NCBI GenBank assembly: GCA_016287075.1
Contig: JAEEVC010000013.1
Location: 1 to 64,000, forward strand
Reading direction: 5' to 3'
Origin: Bacteroidales bacterium
GTDB taxonomy: Bacteria; Bacteroidota; Bacteroidia; Bacteroidales; UBA932
DNA: 64,000 nt
Notes under the pieces: model-generated
The model's input: only the letters and a program-made list of their open reading frames with translations
What the model was told of the DNA's origin: nothing
Databases searched by the model: none
Program-made: the position numbers and the translations under genes
In this document: piece after piece, positions 9,796-17,789 of the stretch
How positions within the stretch are numbered: position 1 is the first letter of the stretch
Layout of the letters: every line of letters starts with the position of its first letter

Positions 9796-12789
9796 ATGAA
9801 AAAAACGTTATTCTCCCTTCTCGGCCTGTTCGCCGCCCTCTGGGTATCGGCGCAGGAAGTGACCGTGCGGGGTGTCGTCCAGGATGCGCTCGGCCCCGTC
9901 ATCGGGGCGACGGTCCTGGAATCGGGGACCTCCAACGGGACGTCCACCGGCCTGGACGGCGACTTCACCCTTGTCGTCTCCGGCTCCGGGGCGCAGGTCG
10001 AGGTCAGCTGCATCGGCTATGCCACGCAGGTCTTCCCTGCGACCGCCGTGCCGGCCGTGATCACCCTCGCCGAGGATACGAACTTCCTGGACGAGGTCGT
10101 GGTCGTCGGCTACGGCACCCAGAAGGCCAAGGACCTGACGGCCCCGATCGTCAACGTCAAGGGCGCCGAACTGTCCAGGCAGGCGGCGGCCAACCCGATG
10201 TCCGCCCTCCAGGGCATGGTCTCGGGCGTGCAGATCACCCAGAGCGGCGCGCCGGGCGCCGGTCCGTCCGTGAAGATCCGCGGCGTCGGCTCCATCGGCG
10301 ACTACGCCAACCCGCTCTACATCGTGGACGGCGCCTTCATGGACAACATCGACTTCCTCTCCGCCAATGACATCGAGTCCCTGACGGTTCTCAAGGACGC
10401 TTCCGCGGCGGCCATCTACGGCGTCCGCGCGGCGAACGGCGTCATCATCGTCACGACCCGCCGGGGCGAACTCGGCCATGCCCGCGTGACCTACGAGGGC
10501 TACGGCGGCGTCCAGGTCCCGACCAACATGATGAAACTGGCCGGCACCGCTGAGTATGTGGAGCTCTATAACCTCGCCTATCAGCATGTCGGCGGTTTCG
10601 TCCCGAAGAATGTGGCGGATTACAAAGGCGTCAGCACCGACTGGTACGCGGAGCTGGTCCATCCGGCCCCCATGCACTCCCACTCCCTGGACCTTTCCGG
10701 CGGGACGGAGAAGACCAATTACTCGGTGGGCCTCAGCTACTTCTACCAGGACGGCATCATGAACTACACCGTGAACGACTACAACCGTTTCAACCTCCGC
10801 GCCCGGCTCGACCAGACGATGTCCTCCTGGCTGAAGGTCGGTTTCAACACGGTGCTTTCCCGCTATGGACGCAACAACCCCAACACGTCCTCGTACTACC
10901 AGGCGTTCGTGAACCCGCCGGTGTACGGCGTGTATGACGAGGCCAATGCGGCGGCTTATCCGGAGAAATTCGATTCGCCGCAGCGCTACGGCTTCGGCAA
11001 CTCGTACGGCAACCCCGCCGCCTCCGCCTTCTACAGCCGCAGCGGCGAGACCGGCTTCAAGACCGTCTTCTCCGCCTATGCGGAGGCGACGATCGTCCCG
11101 GAGAAGCTGAAATTCAAGACCTCCTACAACCTGGACTTCCATTTCTACGACAGCCAGTCCTATTCTCCGGAGCACTACGTCGGCGGCTCCCAGGGCACGT
11201 CCGTGTCCTCGCTGACCAAGACCTACGGTTACGGCACCTACCAGATCCTGGACAACACGCTGACCTACAGCGACCAGGTCGGCAGCCATGCCTTCACGCT
11301 CATGCTCGGCCAGTCCACCCGCATGCAGTACCTGGCCTCGCTGACCGGCATCGTCCGGAACGTCCCCGACTATGACGACCAGGCCCGTTACCTCATCAAC
11401 GGTTCCTACCGCAACCAGACGGCCCGGGACGGCGCCACGCGCTACAACGGCCTCTCGTTCTTCACCCGCGGCACCTACAATTTCCGCGACAAGTACCTCG
11501 CCACCATCACCCTCCGCGCCGACGGCAGCTCGAAGTACCAGGAGAAATGGGGCATCTTCCCTTCCATCGGCCTCGGCTGGAACATCTCCGACGAGGACTT
11601 CATGAAGGGCGGCGCCTTCGATTTCCTGAAGCTCAGGGCCAGCTGGGGCATGCTGGGTAACGACAATGTCCCCGCCAACGACATCAACATCGCCGGGGCT
11701 TCCGGCATCGGCTCCTCCGCCGTCTTCGGCGACACGGTCGTGGACGGCATCGGCGCCCAGACCGTCTATCAGAACTTCCTCCGCTGGGAGGTCGTCACCG
11801 AGACGAACGCGGGTCTCGATTTCGCCCTGCTCGGCAGCCGCCTCAGCGGCGAAATCGACCTGTACCACCGCGTGACCAACCGGGTCGTCTTCCACGCCCC
11901 GATCGCCAGCGGCGGCGGTGTCGCCAACCTGCTGGCCAACAACGGCAAGGTGCTCAACGCCGGCGTCGAACTGTCCCTCAAGTGGGCGGATGCCGTCGGG
12001 GAGGATTTCCGCTACAACCTCGGCCTGAACGCGACGTTCAACCACAACCGCGTCCTCGCCCTCGAGGGGCGGGACAACATCCCCGGCGCCCAGGTGAACG
12101 GCGCCTATGCGACCCTCACGCAGGTCGGCTATCCGATCGGCGCCTTCTGGGGCTACAAGGTGGACGGCGTCTTCGAATCGGATGTGGACGCCCTCCTCGG
12201 CGACGTGACGCAGTCCCAGGCCGGTGCGGGGTATTTCCAGTACCACGACACCACCGGGGACAACATGATCAAGGAGGAGGACCGGACCTATCTCGGCTCC
12301 CCGCTGCCCTGGCTGATGCTTGGCGCGAACCTCGGCTTTGAGTGGAAAAACCTCGACTTCTCGATGGTCCTCGGCGCGAACATCGGCAACAAGATCTTCA
12401 ATGCCAAGCGGATCAACAAGCAAGTGTTCCCGGACGGCAACTACGACATGGACTTCTACAAGCACGCCTGGCGGGAGGACGCCCCGAGCGCGACCTATCC
12501 TTCGCCGCGCGCCCTGACCGAGTCGCTGATGGCCCAGTCCAACAGCTTCTTCATCGAGGACGGCTCCATGTTCCGGATCCAGAACGTCCAGCTCGGCTAT
12601 ACCTTCCGCGACGTGTTCGGGAAGGGCCGCATCCGCGCCTATCTCTCCGCCCAGCGTCCGCTGACGCTCTTCCGCTACAACGGTTTCACCACGGAAATCG
12701 GCGGGAGCCCGACCGCGACCGGCATCGACGGCTCGTCCGTCTATCCGATGCAGGCCATCTACACCGCCGGTGTCAACATCCATTTCTAA
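9796..12789 (+). CDS. SusC-type TonB-dependent outer-membrane transporter
   Basis: A 997-residue barrel with a cleavable signal (ends ...WVSAQ). A carboxypeptidase-regulatory-like domain (about 22-95) and a TonB-box/plug region follow: EVVVVGYGTQK, then the plug motif VKIRGVGSIGDYANPLYIVDG and LKDASAAAIYGVRAANGVI. A 22-strand barrel ends in a terminal aromatic (HF). It imports oligosaccharides across the outer membrane with the SusD encoded next. The start lies 11 bases after the GH144 stop, and the following susD has a strong Shine-Dalgarno (GGAGG), unusual in this group. Length is near the usual 1000. Confidence 0.96.
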   Translation: MKKTLFSLLGLFAALWVSAQEVTVRGVVQDALGPVIGATVLESGTSNGTSTGLDGDFTLVVSGSGAQVEVSCIGYATQVFPATAVPAVITLAEDTNFLDEVVVVGYGTQKAKDLTAPIVNVKGAELSRQAAANPMSALQGMVSGVQITQSGAPGAGPSVKIRGVGSIGDYANPLYIVDGAFMDNIDFLSANDIESLTVLKDASAAAIYGVRAANGVIIVTTRRGELGHARVTYEGYGGVQVPTNMMKLAGTAEYVELYNLAYQHVGGFVPKNVADYKGVSTDWYAELVHPAPMHSHSLDLSGGTEKTNYSVGLSYFYQDGIMNYTVNDYNRFNLRARLDQTMSSWLKVGFNTVLSRYGRNNPNTSSYYQAFVNPPVYGVYDEANAAAYPEKFDSPQRYGFGNSYGNPAASAFYSRSGETGFKTVFSAYAEATIVPEKLKFKTSYNLDFHFYDSQSYSPEHYVGGSQGTSVSSLTKTYGYGTYQILDNTLTYSDQVGSHAFTLMLGQSTRMQYLASLTGIVRNVPDYDDQARYLINGSYRNQTARDGATRYNGLSFFTRGTYNFRDKYLATITLRADGSSKYQEKWGIFPSIGLGWNISDEDFMKGGAFDFLKLRASWGMLGNDNVPANDINIAGASGIGSSAVFGDTVVDGIGAQTVYQNFLRWEVVTETNAGLDFALLGSRLSGEIDLYHRVTNRVVFHAPIASGGGVANLLANNGKVLNAGVELSLKWADAVGEDFRYNLGLNATFNHNRVLALEGRDNIPGAQVNGAYATLTQVGYPIGAFWGYKVDGVFESDVDALLGDVTQSQAGAGYFQYHDTTGDNMIKEEDRTYLGSPLPWLMLGANLGFEWKNLDFSMVLGANIGNKIFNAKRINKQVFPDGNYDMDFYKHAWREDAPSATYPSPRALTESLMAQSNSFFIEDGSMFRIQNVQLGYTFRDVFGKGRIRAYLSAQRPLTLFRYNGFTTEIGGSPTATGIDGSSVYPMQAIYTAGVNIHF

Positions 12790-12801
12790 GGAGGAACGAC
12801 C

Positions 12802-14289
12802 ATGAACAAATATCTGAACATCATCCTGTCGGGCTGTGCCCTCCTGTGCCTTGCGGCCTGCTCCGATTTCCTGGATATCCGGACGGAGGCGACGATGCCT
12901 TCCTCGGGACTGGACTACTCCAAGCCTGAAAACGTCATCATGCCGCTGAGCAACGCGTATGCCAGTATGCGGCTCGGCGAGGGCGAGAGCCTCAATTACA
13001 TGGCTGTGCTCGAAATCGCGTCCGACGATGCCGACAAGGGAAGCTCGCCGGAAGACGGCCCGAACGTGAAGGCCATCGACGAATTCACGCTGGATCCGAC
13101 CAACGGCTGCGTGAACGACGTCTGGAACTATTTCTACAACATCTCTTCCGCGGCGAACTATGCCATCGAGTCGATGGAACTGTTCCGGAAGACCATCACC
13201 TCGGCCGAAGGCCTCAAGGAGGTGGAACGCTGCGACGGCGAGGCCCGGATCATCCGTGCCTGGGCCTATTTCAACCTGGTCCGGATCTTCGGTCCCGTTC
13301 CCATGGTCACGAAGACGATGACGTCCGAGGAACTCGCGGCCATGAAGGTCTCTTCCGAAGAGGAGATTTACAACTTTATCTATGGGGACCTTGAAGTGGC
13401 CATCAAGAATGTCCCGGAGTCCTATGAGGAGTATCCCGGCCGCTATACCTGCTATACCGCCCGGGCGCTCAAGTCGAAGGTCGCCCTGTACCGGAAGGAC
13501 TGGAACGAGGCTGCGAAACAGGCCGATGCGGTCATCGCCACGCGGGAGTTCGCGCTGCTGCCGAATTTCCGCACCGTCTTCCAGATCAAGGGCGAGAACA
13601 ACACCGAGTCCCTGATGGAGATCCAGAGTTCGACGCTCGGCCAGTCGGCCGGCGACGCCCCGATGTGCTTCTACGCCTTCATCCAGGGCCCCCGCAACAA
13701 CTCCGCTTCCAACCTCCAGGGCTGGGGCTTCAAGGTCCCGAGCCAGAAGCTGGTCGATTTCTTCGACAGCCGCGGCGAAACGGTCCGCAAGTCCACCACC
13801 CTGCTGGTGCGCGGCACGACGACGCCGGAAGGGGACGAGATTTCCTCGCTGTGCGTCAATCCGTACTACAACGGCAAGGTCTATACGCCGTCCCGCTACA
13901 ACAAGTGGTCGTTCAACGCCTACGGCCGGGATTACAACATCCGCCTCATCCGCTATTCGGAGGTGCTCCTGAACTTTGCCGAGGCGATGGTCTCTGGCGC
14001 GTCTTTTGCTCCTACGTCGGGCTATGACGCAAAACAGGCGCTCAATGAGGTGCGTGCGCGGGCCGGTCTCGCCGCGGTGGAGCCGACGCTCCAGGCCGTC
14101 AAGGACGAACGCCGGGCCGAACTCGCCCTCGAGGAAAACCGTTTCTTCGACCTGGTCCGCTGGGGCGATGCCGCAGCCGTGCTTGGCCCGCTGGGCTTCA
14201 AGGCCGGGACCCACGAGCATTTCCCGATTCCGTCGGCCCAGCGCCAGCTGAATCCCAACCTGCCCGCCACGCCGGGCTACAACTATTAG
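12802..14289 (+). CDS. SusD-like glycan-binding lipoprotein
   Basis: A 495-residue surface lipoprotein (lipobox LAAC, C20, followed by SDFLDI, which is typical of SusD). The TPR-rich SusD fold is indicated by EARIIRAWAYFNLVRIFGPVPMVT and the C-terminal segment ERRAELALEENRFFDLVRWG. It pairs with the SusC upstream, 12 bases away, and forms the lid of the transporter. The C-terminus ends in a Pro/Asn-rich stretch typical of the family (NPNLPATPGYNY). Binding specificity cannot be read, but the locus suggests beta-1,2-glucan. Confidence 0.95.
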   Translation: MNKYLNIILSGCALLCLAACSDFLDIRTEATMPSSGLDYSKPENVIMPLSNAYASMRLGEGESLNYMAVLEIASDDADKGSSPEDGPNVKAIDEFTLDPTNGCVNDVWNYFYNISSAANYAIESMELFRKTITSAEGLKEVERCDGEARIIRAWAYFNLVRIFGPVPMVTKTMTSEELAAMKVSSEEEIYNFIYGDLEVAIKNVPESYEEYPGRYTCYTARALKSKVALYRKDWNEAAKQADAVIATREFALLPNFRTVFQIKGENNTESLMEIQSSTLGQSAGDAPMCFYAFIQGPRNNSASNLQGWGFKVPSQKLVDFFDSRGETVRKSTTLLVRGTTTPEGDEISSLCVNPYYNGKVYTPSRYNKWSFNAYGRDYNIRLIRYSEVLLNFAEAMVSGASFAPTSGYDAKQALNEVRARAGLAAVEPTLQAVKDERRAELALEENRFFDLVRWGDAAAVLGPLGFKAGTHEHFPIPSAQRQLNPNLPATPGYNY

Positions 14290-14340
14290 TCACAAACCTA
14301 AATCAACATTTTTATCATCAACCCATTAACAAACAAAAAA

Positions 14341-15270
14341 ATGAAGAAAGCTTTTCTTTTCATGGCCGCGGCGCTGACGCTCGCCGCGTTCTCCTGCAAG
14401 AAGCCTGCGAACGGCACGGATGAGCAGACTCCCGGTGCCCAGGTGACGGTCGCCGCCGAGAACCTCGTGGCGTATTTCCCGCTCGAGTCCGCCGAAAAGG
14501 CGGTCACCGTGGGTGAGGGCATCACGTTCGATTCCAAGAAGGGCGCCGGTGACTTCGGCGACGGACGGATCGGCAAGGCCTACACCAACACCAAGAAGAT
14601 GAACATCGAAGAGGCCTACCTCAAGTTCAGCCTCGCCAAGAACAATGCTTTCACCAAGCTGGAGAGCATGACCTTCTCGGCCTGGCTGTATGTCCCGACC
14701 CCGCTTGCCGATCCCAGCGATCCTACGAAGAAACTGACCGCCAAGGGCGCCATCCTGTCCTTCAACGGAACCGGTGTCGAGCCCGTGTGGCCTTCCTTCG
14801 TGTACCTGCTGGACAACGAAGGTGTCAATGAAGAGACCGGCAAGGCCTGGATGCAGTTCAACGGCCGTGTCGATTTCCTCTCCGTCGAGGGCAAGCCGCT
14901 CATGTGGCCCAATGCCTCCGACGAGGCTTATGCCGCGAAGGACAAGTGGATCCACGTCGCGCGTACCTATGATGCGACGACCGGTGCCTGGGCCACCTAT
15001 GCCAACGGTCTCAAGACCTTCGAAGGCCTCTTCACCCCGAAGAACGACGGCAAGGATCCTGTGGGTGCCATCAATGCGGCGTTCGCTTCCGACTGCAACA
15101 CCCTCTATCTGGGCGGTTGGGCTTCCCGTATCGAAGGCAAGGCCAGCGATACCTGGCTGAACTACTTCTGCGGTTCCATCGACGAGGTCCGTTTCTACAA
15201 CAAGGCCCTCTCCGAGACGGAGATGCTCGAGCTTTACAAGCAGGAGCTCAAGGTCGCCCTCGGGAAGTAA
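14341..15270 (+). CDS. LamG/concanavalin A-like lipoprotein, probable surface glycan-binding protein
   Basis: A 309-residue lipoprotein (lipobox AFSC, C19). After a short linker a single jelly-roll domain of the LamG (PF13385) kind spans about 38-300. Hallmarks are LVAYFPLE near the start, MTFSAWLYVP in the centre, WIHVARTYDATTGAWATYANG, and the closing GSIDEVRFYNKALSETEM. It occupies the place after susD where SusE/SusF-like surface glycan-binding proteins usually sit. That role is inferred from position and fold. It is separated from the following GH144-like gene by a strong hairpin (15287-15312). Confidence 0.85.
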   Translation: MKKAFLFMAAALTLAAFSCKKPANGTDEQTPGAQVTVAAENLVAYFPLESAEKAVTVGEGITFDSKKGAGDFGDGRIGKAYTNTKKMNIEEAYLKFSLAKNNAFTKLESMTFSAWLYVPTPLADPSDPTKKLTAKGAILSFNGTGVEPVWPSFVYLLDNEGVNEETGKAWMQFNGRVDFLSVEGKPLMWPNASDEAYAAKDKWIHVARTYDATTGAWATYANGLKTFEGLFTPKNDGKDPVGAINAAFASDCNTLYLGGWASRIEGKASDTWLNYFCGSIDEVRFYNKALSETEMLELYKQELKVALGK

Positions 15271-15286
15271 TTCCTTTATTTATCGG

Positions 15287-15312
15287 CGGCAGGGGGAGGG
15301 ATCTCCCTGCCG
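15287..15312 (+). terminator. Intergenic hairpin inside the glucan locus
   Basis: An 11-bp stem (one G-T wobble) with a GGGA tetraloop starts 17 bases after the LamG stop. No U-run follows, so it is more likely a partial terminator or an mRNA-processing/stabilising hairpin that lowers expression of the last gene. Confidence 0.55.
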
Positions 15313-15333
15313 TTGCCATTGATCGATTGTCCC

Positions 15334-16968
15334 ATGCGTCAGTATGTAGCCCTTTTCCTGGCCTTTATCGTCGCTGCGTGTTCCGGTAACGGCTTTTCGG
15401 AACGCCAGCGCGCCCTTGTCCTGTCTGCCACCGTCGGCGGTGAGCGGGTCCCCTCCTCGGGGATCGTGCGGGATGTGCCCGTGGACAAGTGCGAGATCGT
15501 CCTCGAGTTCTCGTCGGAGGTGCATGTCGATGCGCTGTCCGTCGCGCTCCTGCAGTTTTCCGGGGGCGATTTGGAAGCGAGGGTGGGGGAGGATGCGTCC
15601 ATGCTGATCCTCAGGCCTGTGGAGGCGCTCTCGCCGAGCCGGAAATACACGCTGACGGTCCTCGCGGGGGAAAGTTTCGGCGTTGACATCGTCGAGCCCT
15701 ATACCCTTGCTTTCACGACGGAGTATGACCGTACCCCCAAGTTCCCGGAAATCACTGACGAAAAGCTGCTTACCCTCGTCCAGCAGAAGACGTTCGACTA
15801 TTTCTGGTCGCATGGCCATCCGGTGAGCGGACTTGCGCGCGAGCGGCTCGGCTCGGGCAATACCGTGACCGCCGGCGGCTCCGGCTTCGGCATCATGACG
15901 CTGCCGGTCGCCGTCGAGCGCGGCTTCATCACGCGTGCCGAGGCGGCGGAAAGGCTCCGGACCATCGTCACGTTCCTCCGCGACAAGGCTGACCGTTTCC
16001 ACGGCGTCTATCCCCACTGGATGAACGGCGAGACGGGCCGGGTGATCCCTTTCAGCAGCAAGGACAACGGGGGCGACCTCGTCGAGACGGCGTTCCTCCT
16101 GCAGGGCCTGCTGACGGCCGCGCAGTATTTCGATGCGTCCGGCGAGGCGGACATCCGCGCCGGCATCGATGCCATCTGGCGGGCCGTGGAGTGGGACTGG
16201 TACACGCATGGCGGCCAGAAGGCCCTCTACTGGCACTGGTCGCCCGATCAGGGCTGGGCCATGAACATGCAGATCAACGGCTGGAACGAAGGGCTCATCG
16301 TCTATGTCCTTGCCGCCTCGTCGCCGACCCATGCTGTCGGGAAGGAGGCCTACGACTCCGGCTGGGCGCGCAGCGGGGGGATGCGGAACGGGCGCATGTT
16401 CTACGGAACGGTCCTTCCGCTCGGCAGCGACCTCGGCGGCCCGATGTTCTTCGCCCATTACTCCTTCCTCGGGCTGGATCCCCGCGGACTGAAGGATGCT
16501 TACGCCTCCTACTGGGACCAGAACGTCGCCCATGCCCGGATCAACCACGCTTACTGCGCTGCCAACCCGAAAGGCCATGCCGGCTACTCCGATGCCTGCT
16601 GGGGCCTGACCGCCAGCGATTATCCCAAGGGGTACACGGCCTCCTCGCCCACCAATGACCGGGGGACCATCGCCCCGACTGCTGCGCTCTCCTCCTTCCC
16701 TTATGTGCCGGAAGAGAGCCTGAAGGCGCTCCGGGAGTTCTACTATGTCTATGGCGACCGCCTCTGGGGCGAGTACGGCTTCTACGATGCTTTCAGCCTG
16801 GATGACAACTGGTTCGCCAAATCCTATATCGCCATCGACCAGGGTCCCATCGTCGTCATGATGGAAAACTACCGCACAGGCCTCCTCTGGCGGCTTTTCA
16901 TGCAGGACCCGGATGTGCAGAATGGTCTTTCCACCCTGGGCTTCACCCGTGCGGAACTGGCGCACTGA
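15334..16968 (+). CDS. GH144-like glucanase lipoprotein with N-terminal Ig-like domain
   Basis: A 544-residue protein from the ATG at 15334 (lipobox IVAAC). An SbsA/Big5-type Ig-like domain occupies about 30-130 (ending TLAFTTEYD). It is followed by the same glucoamylase-like domain as in the gene at 8492: GLARERLGSGN, GGSGFGIMT, GGDLVETAFLLQGLL, LYWHWSPDQGWAMNM, and YIAIDQGPIVVMMENYRTGLLW. The Ig-like spacer suggests a cell-surface enzyme that makes the first cuts in the polysaccharide, with the 8492 paralogue acting periplasmically. That division of labour is inference. The next gene downstream is tRNA-Ser with its own promoter. Confidence 0.85.
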   Translation: MRQYVALFLAFIVAACSGNGFSERQRALVLSATVGGERVPSSGIVRDVPVDKCEIVLEFSSEVHVDALSVALLQFSGGDLEARVGEDASMLILRPVEALSPSRKYTLTVLAGESFGVDIVEPYTLAFTTEYDRTPKFPEITDEKLLTLVQQKTFDYFWSHGHPVSGLARERLGSGNTVTAGGSGFGIMTLPVAVERGFITRAEAAERLRTIVTFLRDKADRFHGVYPHWMNGETGRVIPFSSKDNGGDLVETAFLLQGLLTAAQYFDASGEADIRAGIDAIWRAVEWDWYTHGGQKALYWHWSPDQGWAMNMQINGWNEGLIVYVLAASSPTHAVGKEAYDSGWARSGGMRNGRMFYGTVLPLGSDLGGPMFFAHYSFLGLDPRGLKDAYASYWDQNVAHARINHAYCAANPKGHAGYSDACWGLTASDYPKGYTASSPTNDRGTIAPTAALSSFPYVPEESLKALREFYYVYGDRLWGEYGFYDAFSLDDNWFAKSYIAIDQGPIVVMMENYRTGLLWRLFMQDPDVQNGLSTLGFTRAELAH

Positions 16969-16998
16969 GCCTGGCCGTCGTTTTGTCCTCGAAAAAAA

Positions 16999-17030
16999 TT
17001 TGGCGCTCCCGCAAAAAATGCTTACATTTG
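16999..17030 (+). promoter_or_regulatory. Promoter of tRNA-Ser
   Basis: TTTG (16999-17002), 20 nt, then TACATTTG (17023-17030) matches the Bacteroidetes promoter consensus. It ends 12 bases before the tRNA 5' end. Confidence 0.8.
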
Positions 17031-17042
17031 CAGTCCCATTCC

Positions 17043-17130
17043 GGAGAGATGCTCGAGTGGCTTAAGAGGCACGCCTGGAAAGCGTGTATACCCCAAAAGG
17101 GTATCCCGGGTTCGAATCCCGGTTTCTCCG
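17043..17130 (+). tRNA. tRNA-Ser (anticodon GGA)
   Basis: An 88-nt type II (long variable arm) tRNA. The acceptor GGAGAGA pairs with TTTCTCC (one G-T). The anticodon loop CTGGAAA gives GGA, and the variable arm is TACCCC-AAAA-GGGTA. The T arm is CCGGG-TTCGAAT-CCCGG, and G is the discriminator. The 3' CCA is not encoded (CAA follows). The base after the tRNA is the first base of a large palindrome. Confidence 0.95.
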
Positions 17131-17270
17131 CAAACTGATTGTCCGCAGCCGGCTGCTTTGCAGCTGGCTGTTTTTGGCTACGGGCCCGTCGAAAACTTGT
17201 TTTCGAAAGGGTCCGGAGCCGGAAACAGCCAAAAGGTCCGGAGGACCTTCGGCTGCGGATAATCAGTTTG
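17131..17270. repeat. 140-nt cloverleaf-like palindromic element abutting tRNA-Ser
   Basis: Outer arms 17131-17151 and 17250-17270 pair over 21 positions, 20 Watson-Crick plus one G-T. Inside are three further hairpins. GCTGC-TTT-GCAGC is at 17152-17164. A long arm runs from 17165-17173 to 17223-17231, with inner pairing 17176-17179/17217-17220, 17182-17187/17209-17214 and the perfect TCGAAAAC-TT-GTTTTCGA at 17189-17206. AAGGTCC-GGA-GGACCTT is at 17233-17249. No clear reading frame explains it. It could be a MITE-like mobile palindrome inserted at a tRNA 3' end, a structured RNA co-transcribed with the tRNA, or a transcription barrier. I saw no second copy in the window. Confidence 0.75.
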
Positions 17271-17392
17271 CCTCTCCCCCCTCCGGGATAGCGCCGGCCC
17301 CGGCCGGCGGAATCCCGGCCCCGCAGTGTCGCCGGGACATTTTCAGCCCTGAGCAGTTGCATAAGCAGCAGCATTATTTCAGCTTATTAAAG
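17271..17392. other. Intergenic stretch without a visible gene
   Basis: GC-rich at first (to about 17340), then abruptly AT-rich up to the next promoter. The short palindrome GCCGGCCCCGGCCGGC (about 17292-17307) is present. No convincing reading frame or RNA gene was found. Confidence 0.5.
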
Positions 17393-17424
17393 TTTGGAAT
17401 CCTGCCTATAATGATTTAACTTTG
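17393..17424 (+). promoter_or_regulatory. Promoter of the peptide A/fimbrillin-like lipoprotein cassette
   Basis: TTTG (17393-17396), 20 nt, then TAACTTTG (17417-17424) is a full match to the Bacteroidetes promoter. Transcription would start near 17431, giving a leader of about 190 nt before the peptide gene. Confidence 0.75.
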
Positions 17425-17481
17425 TAACTCGTATGAAACAAAGAGACGCATACAACTTTGCATTTGACCCCCTTGATTTAC

Positions 17482-17493
17482 GGGGGGGGGGGG
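17482..17493 (+). repeat. G12 homopolymer tract in the leader
   Basis: Twelve consecutive G lie about 50 nt after the predicted transcription start, with a C5 run (17468-17472) upstream that could pair with it. Such tracts are prone to slippage. Length variation would change leader folding rather than a reading frame. Confidence 0.85.
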
Positions 17494-17528
17494 TGTAAGT
17501 AGCTCTATATCAATAAGTTCAAGGTTTT

Positions 17529-17571
17529 ATCCTTGCCTTTTCAGGTGAAAGGGCAAGGATTTTTATTTTTT
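17529..17571 (+). terminator. Leader terminator/attenuator before peptide A
   Basis: A 15-bp stem (17529-17543 with 17546-17560, one G-T) is followed by TTTTTATTTTTTT. An outer 11-bp pair, GACGCATACAA (17445-17455) with TTGTATGCGTC (17571-17581), encloses it. It lies between the promoter and the peptide start. It either attenuates the operon or ends a short RNA of about 140 nt. It is a strong terminator by shape; the regulatory role is inferred. Confidence 0.75.
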
Positions 17572-17618
17572 TGTATGCGTCCCCACCACAGCAGAATAAC
17601 AGTTAAAAATACATTGCT

Positions 17619-17735
17619 ATGAAAAAGAATTATGAAAATCCGGAATCGGAAATTATCTGGACGTCGATCGAGACGGGTCTGCTCACTGTAACCGGTTCGG
17701 TGCCTCCCATCATCGAAGAAGATGATGATGAATAG
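17619..17735 (+). CDS. Small peptide A (38 residues), first gene of a fimbrillin-like cassette
   Basis: A 38-codon frame starts at an ATG with MKKNY and ends in the acidic IIEEDDDE. There is no signal peptide. It shares an ungapped core with the peptides at 34359, 52569 and 58633: Y-x2-P-x9-[DE]-x2-[FL]-[LC]-x-[SV]. It also shares PESE[IM]I with the one at 58633. It sits between a promoter/attenuator leader and the lipoprotein gene at 17790, 54 bases upstream of that ATG. I know of similar short MKKxYxxP-type frames in other Bacteroidales but of no established function. Its repeated placement argues that it is a real gene. Confidence 0.7.
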   Translation: MKKNYENPESEIIWTSIETGLLTVTGSVPPIIEEDDDE

Positions 17736-17789
17736 GCGTCTTTCGGGGAAGAATGAGAGTAATCAATTGAATCTAATACCATCAACAAC

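Noticed and set aside
9808..14220. A 1470-codon open frame on the minus strand
   Set aside because: It is antisense to the clear SusC and SusD genes. Long antisense frames are common in this GC-rich DNA because of the third-position bias. The product is low-complexity Val/Asp/Glu/Gly/Arg-rich without motifs.
17131..17270. Integron attC site or phage attachment site
   Set aside because: The arms lack the attC core sequences (GTTRRRY and RYYYAAC), no integrase or cassette array is near, and no second copy of the tRNA 3' end is visible.
17084..17419. Open frames on both strands through tRNA-Ser and the palindrome
   Set aside because: They arise from the stem-rich sequence and overlap a tRNA; no start signal or recognisable product.
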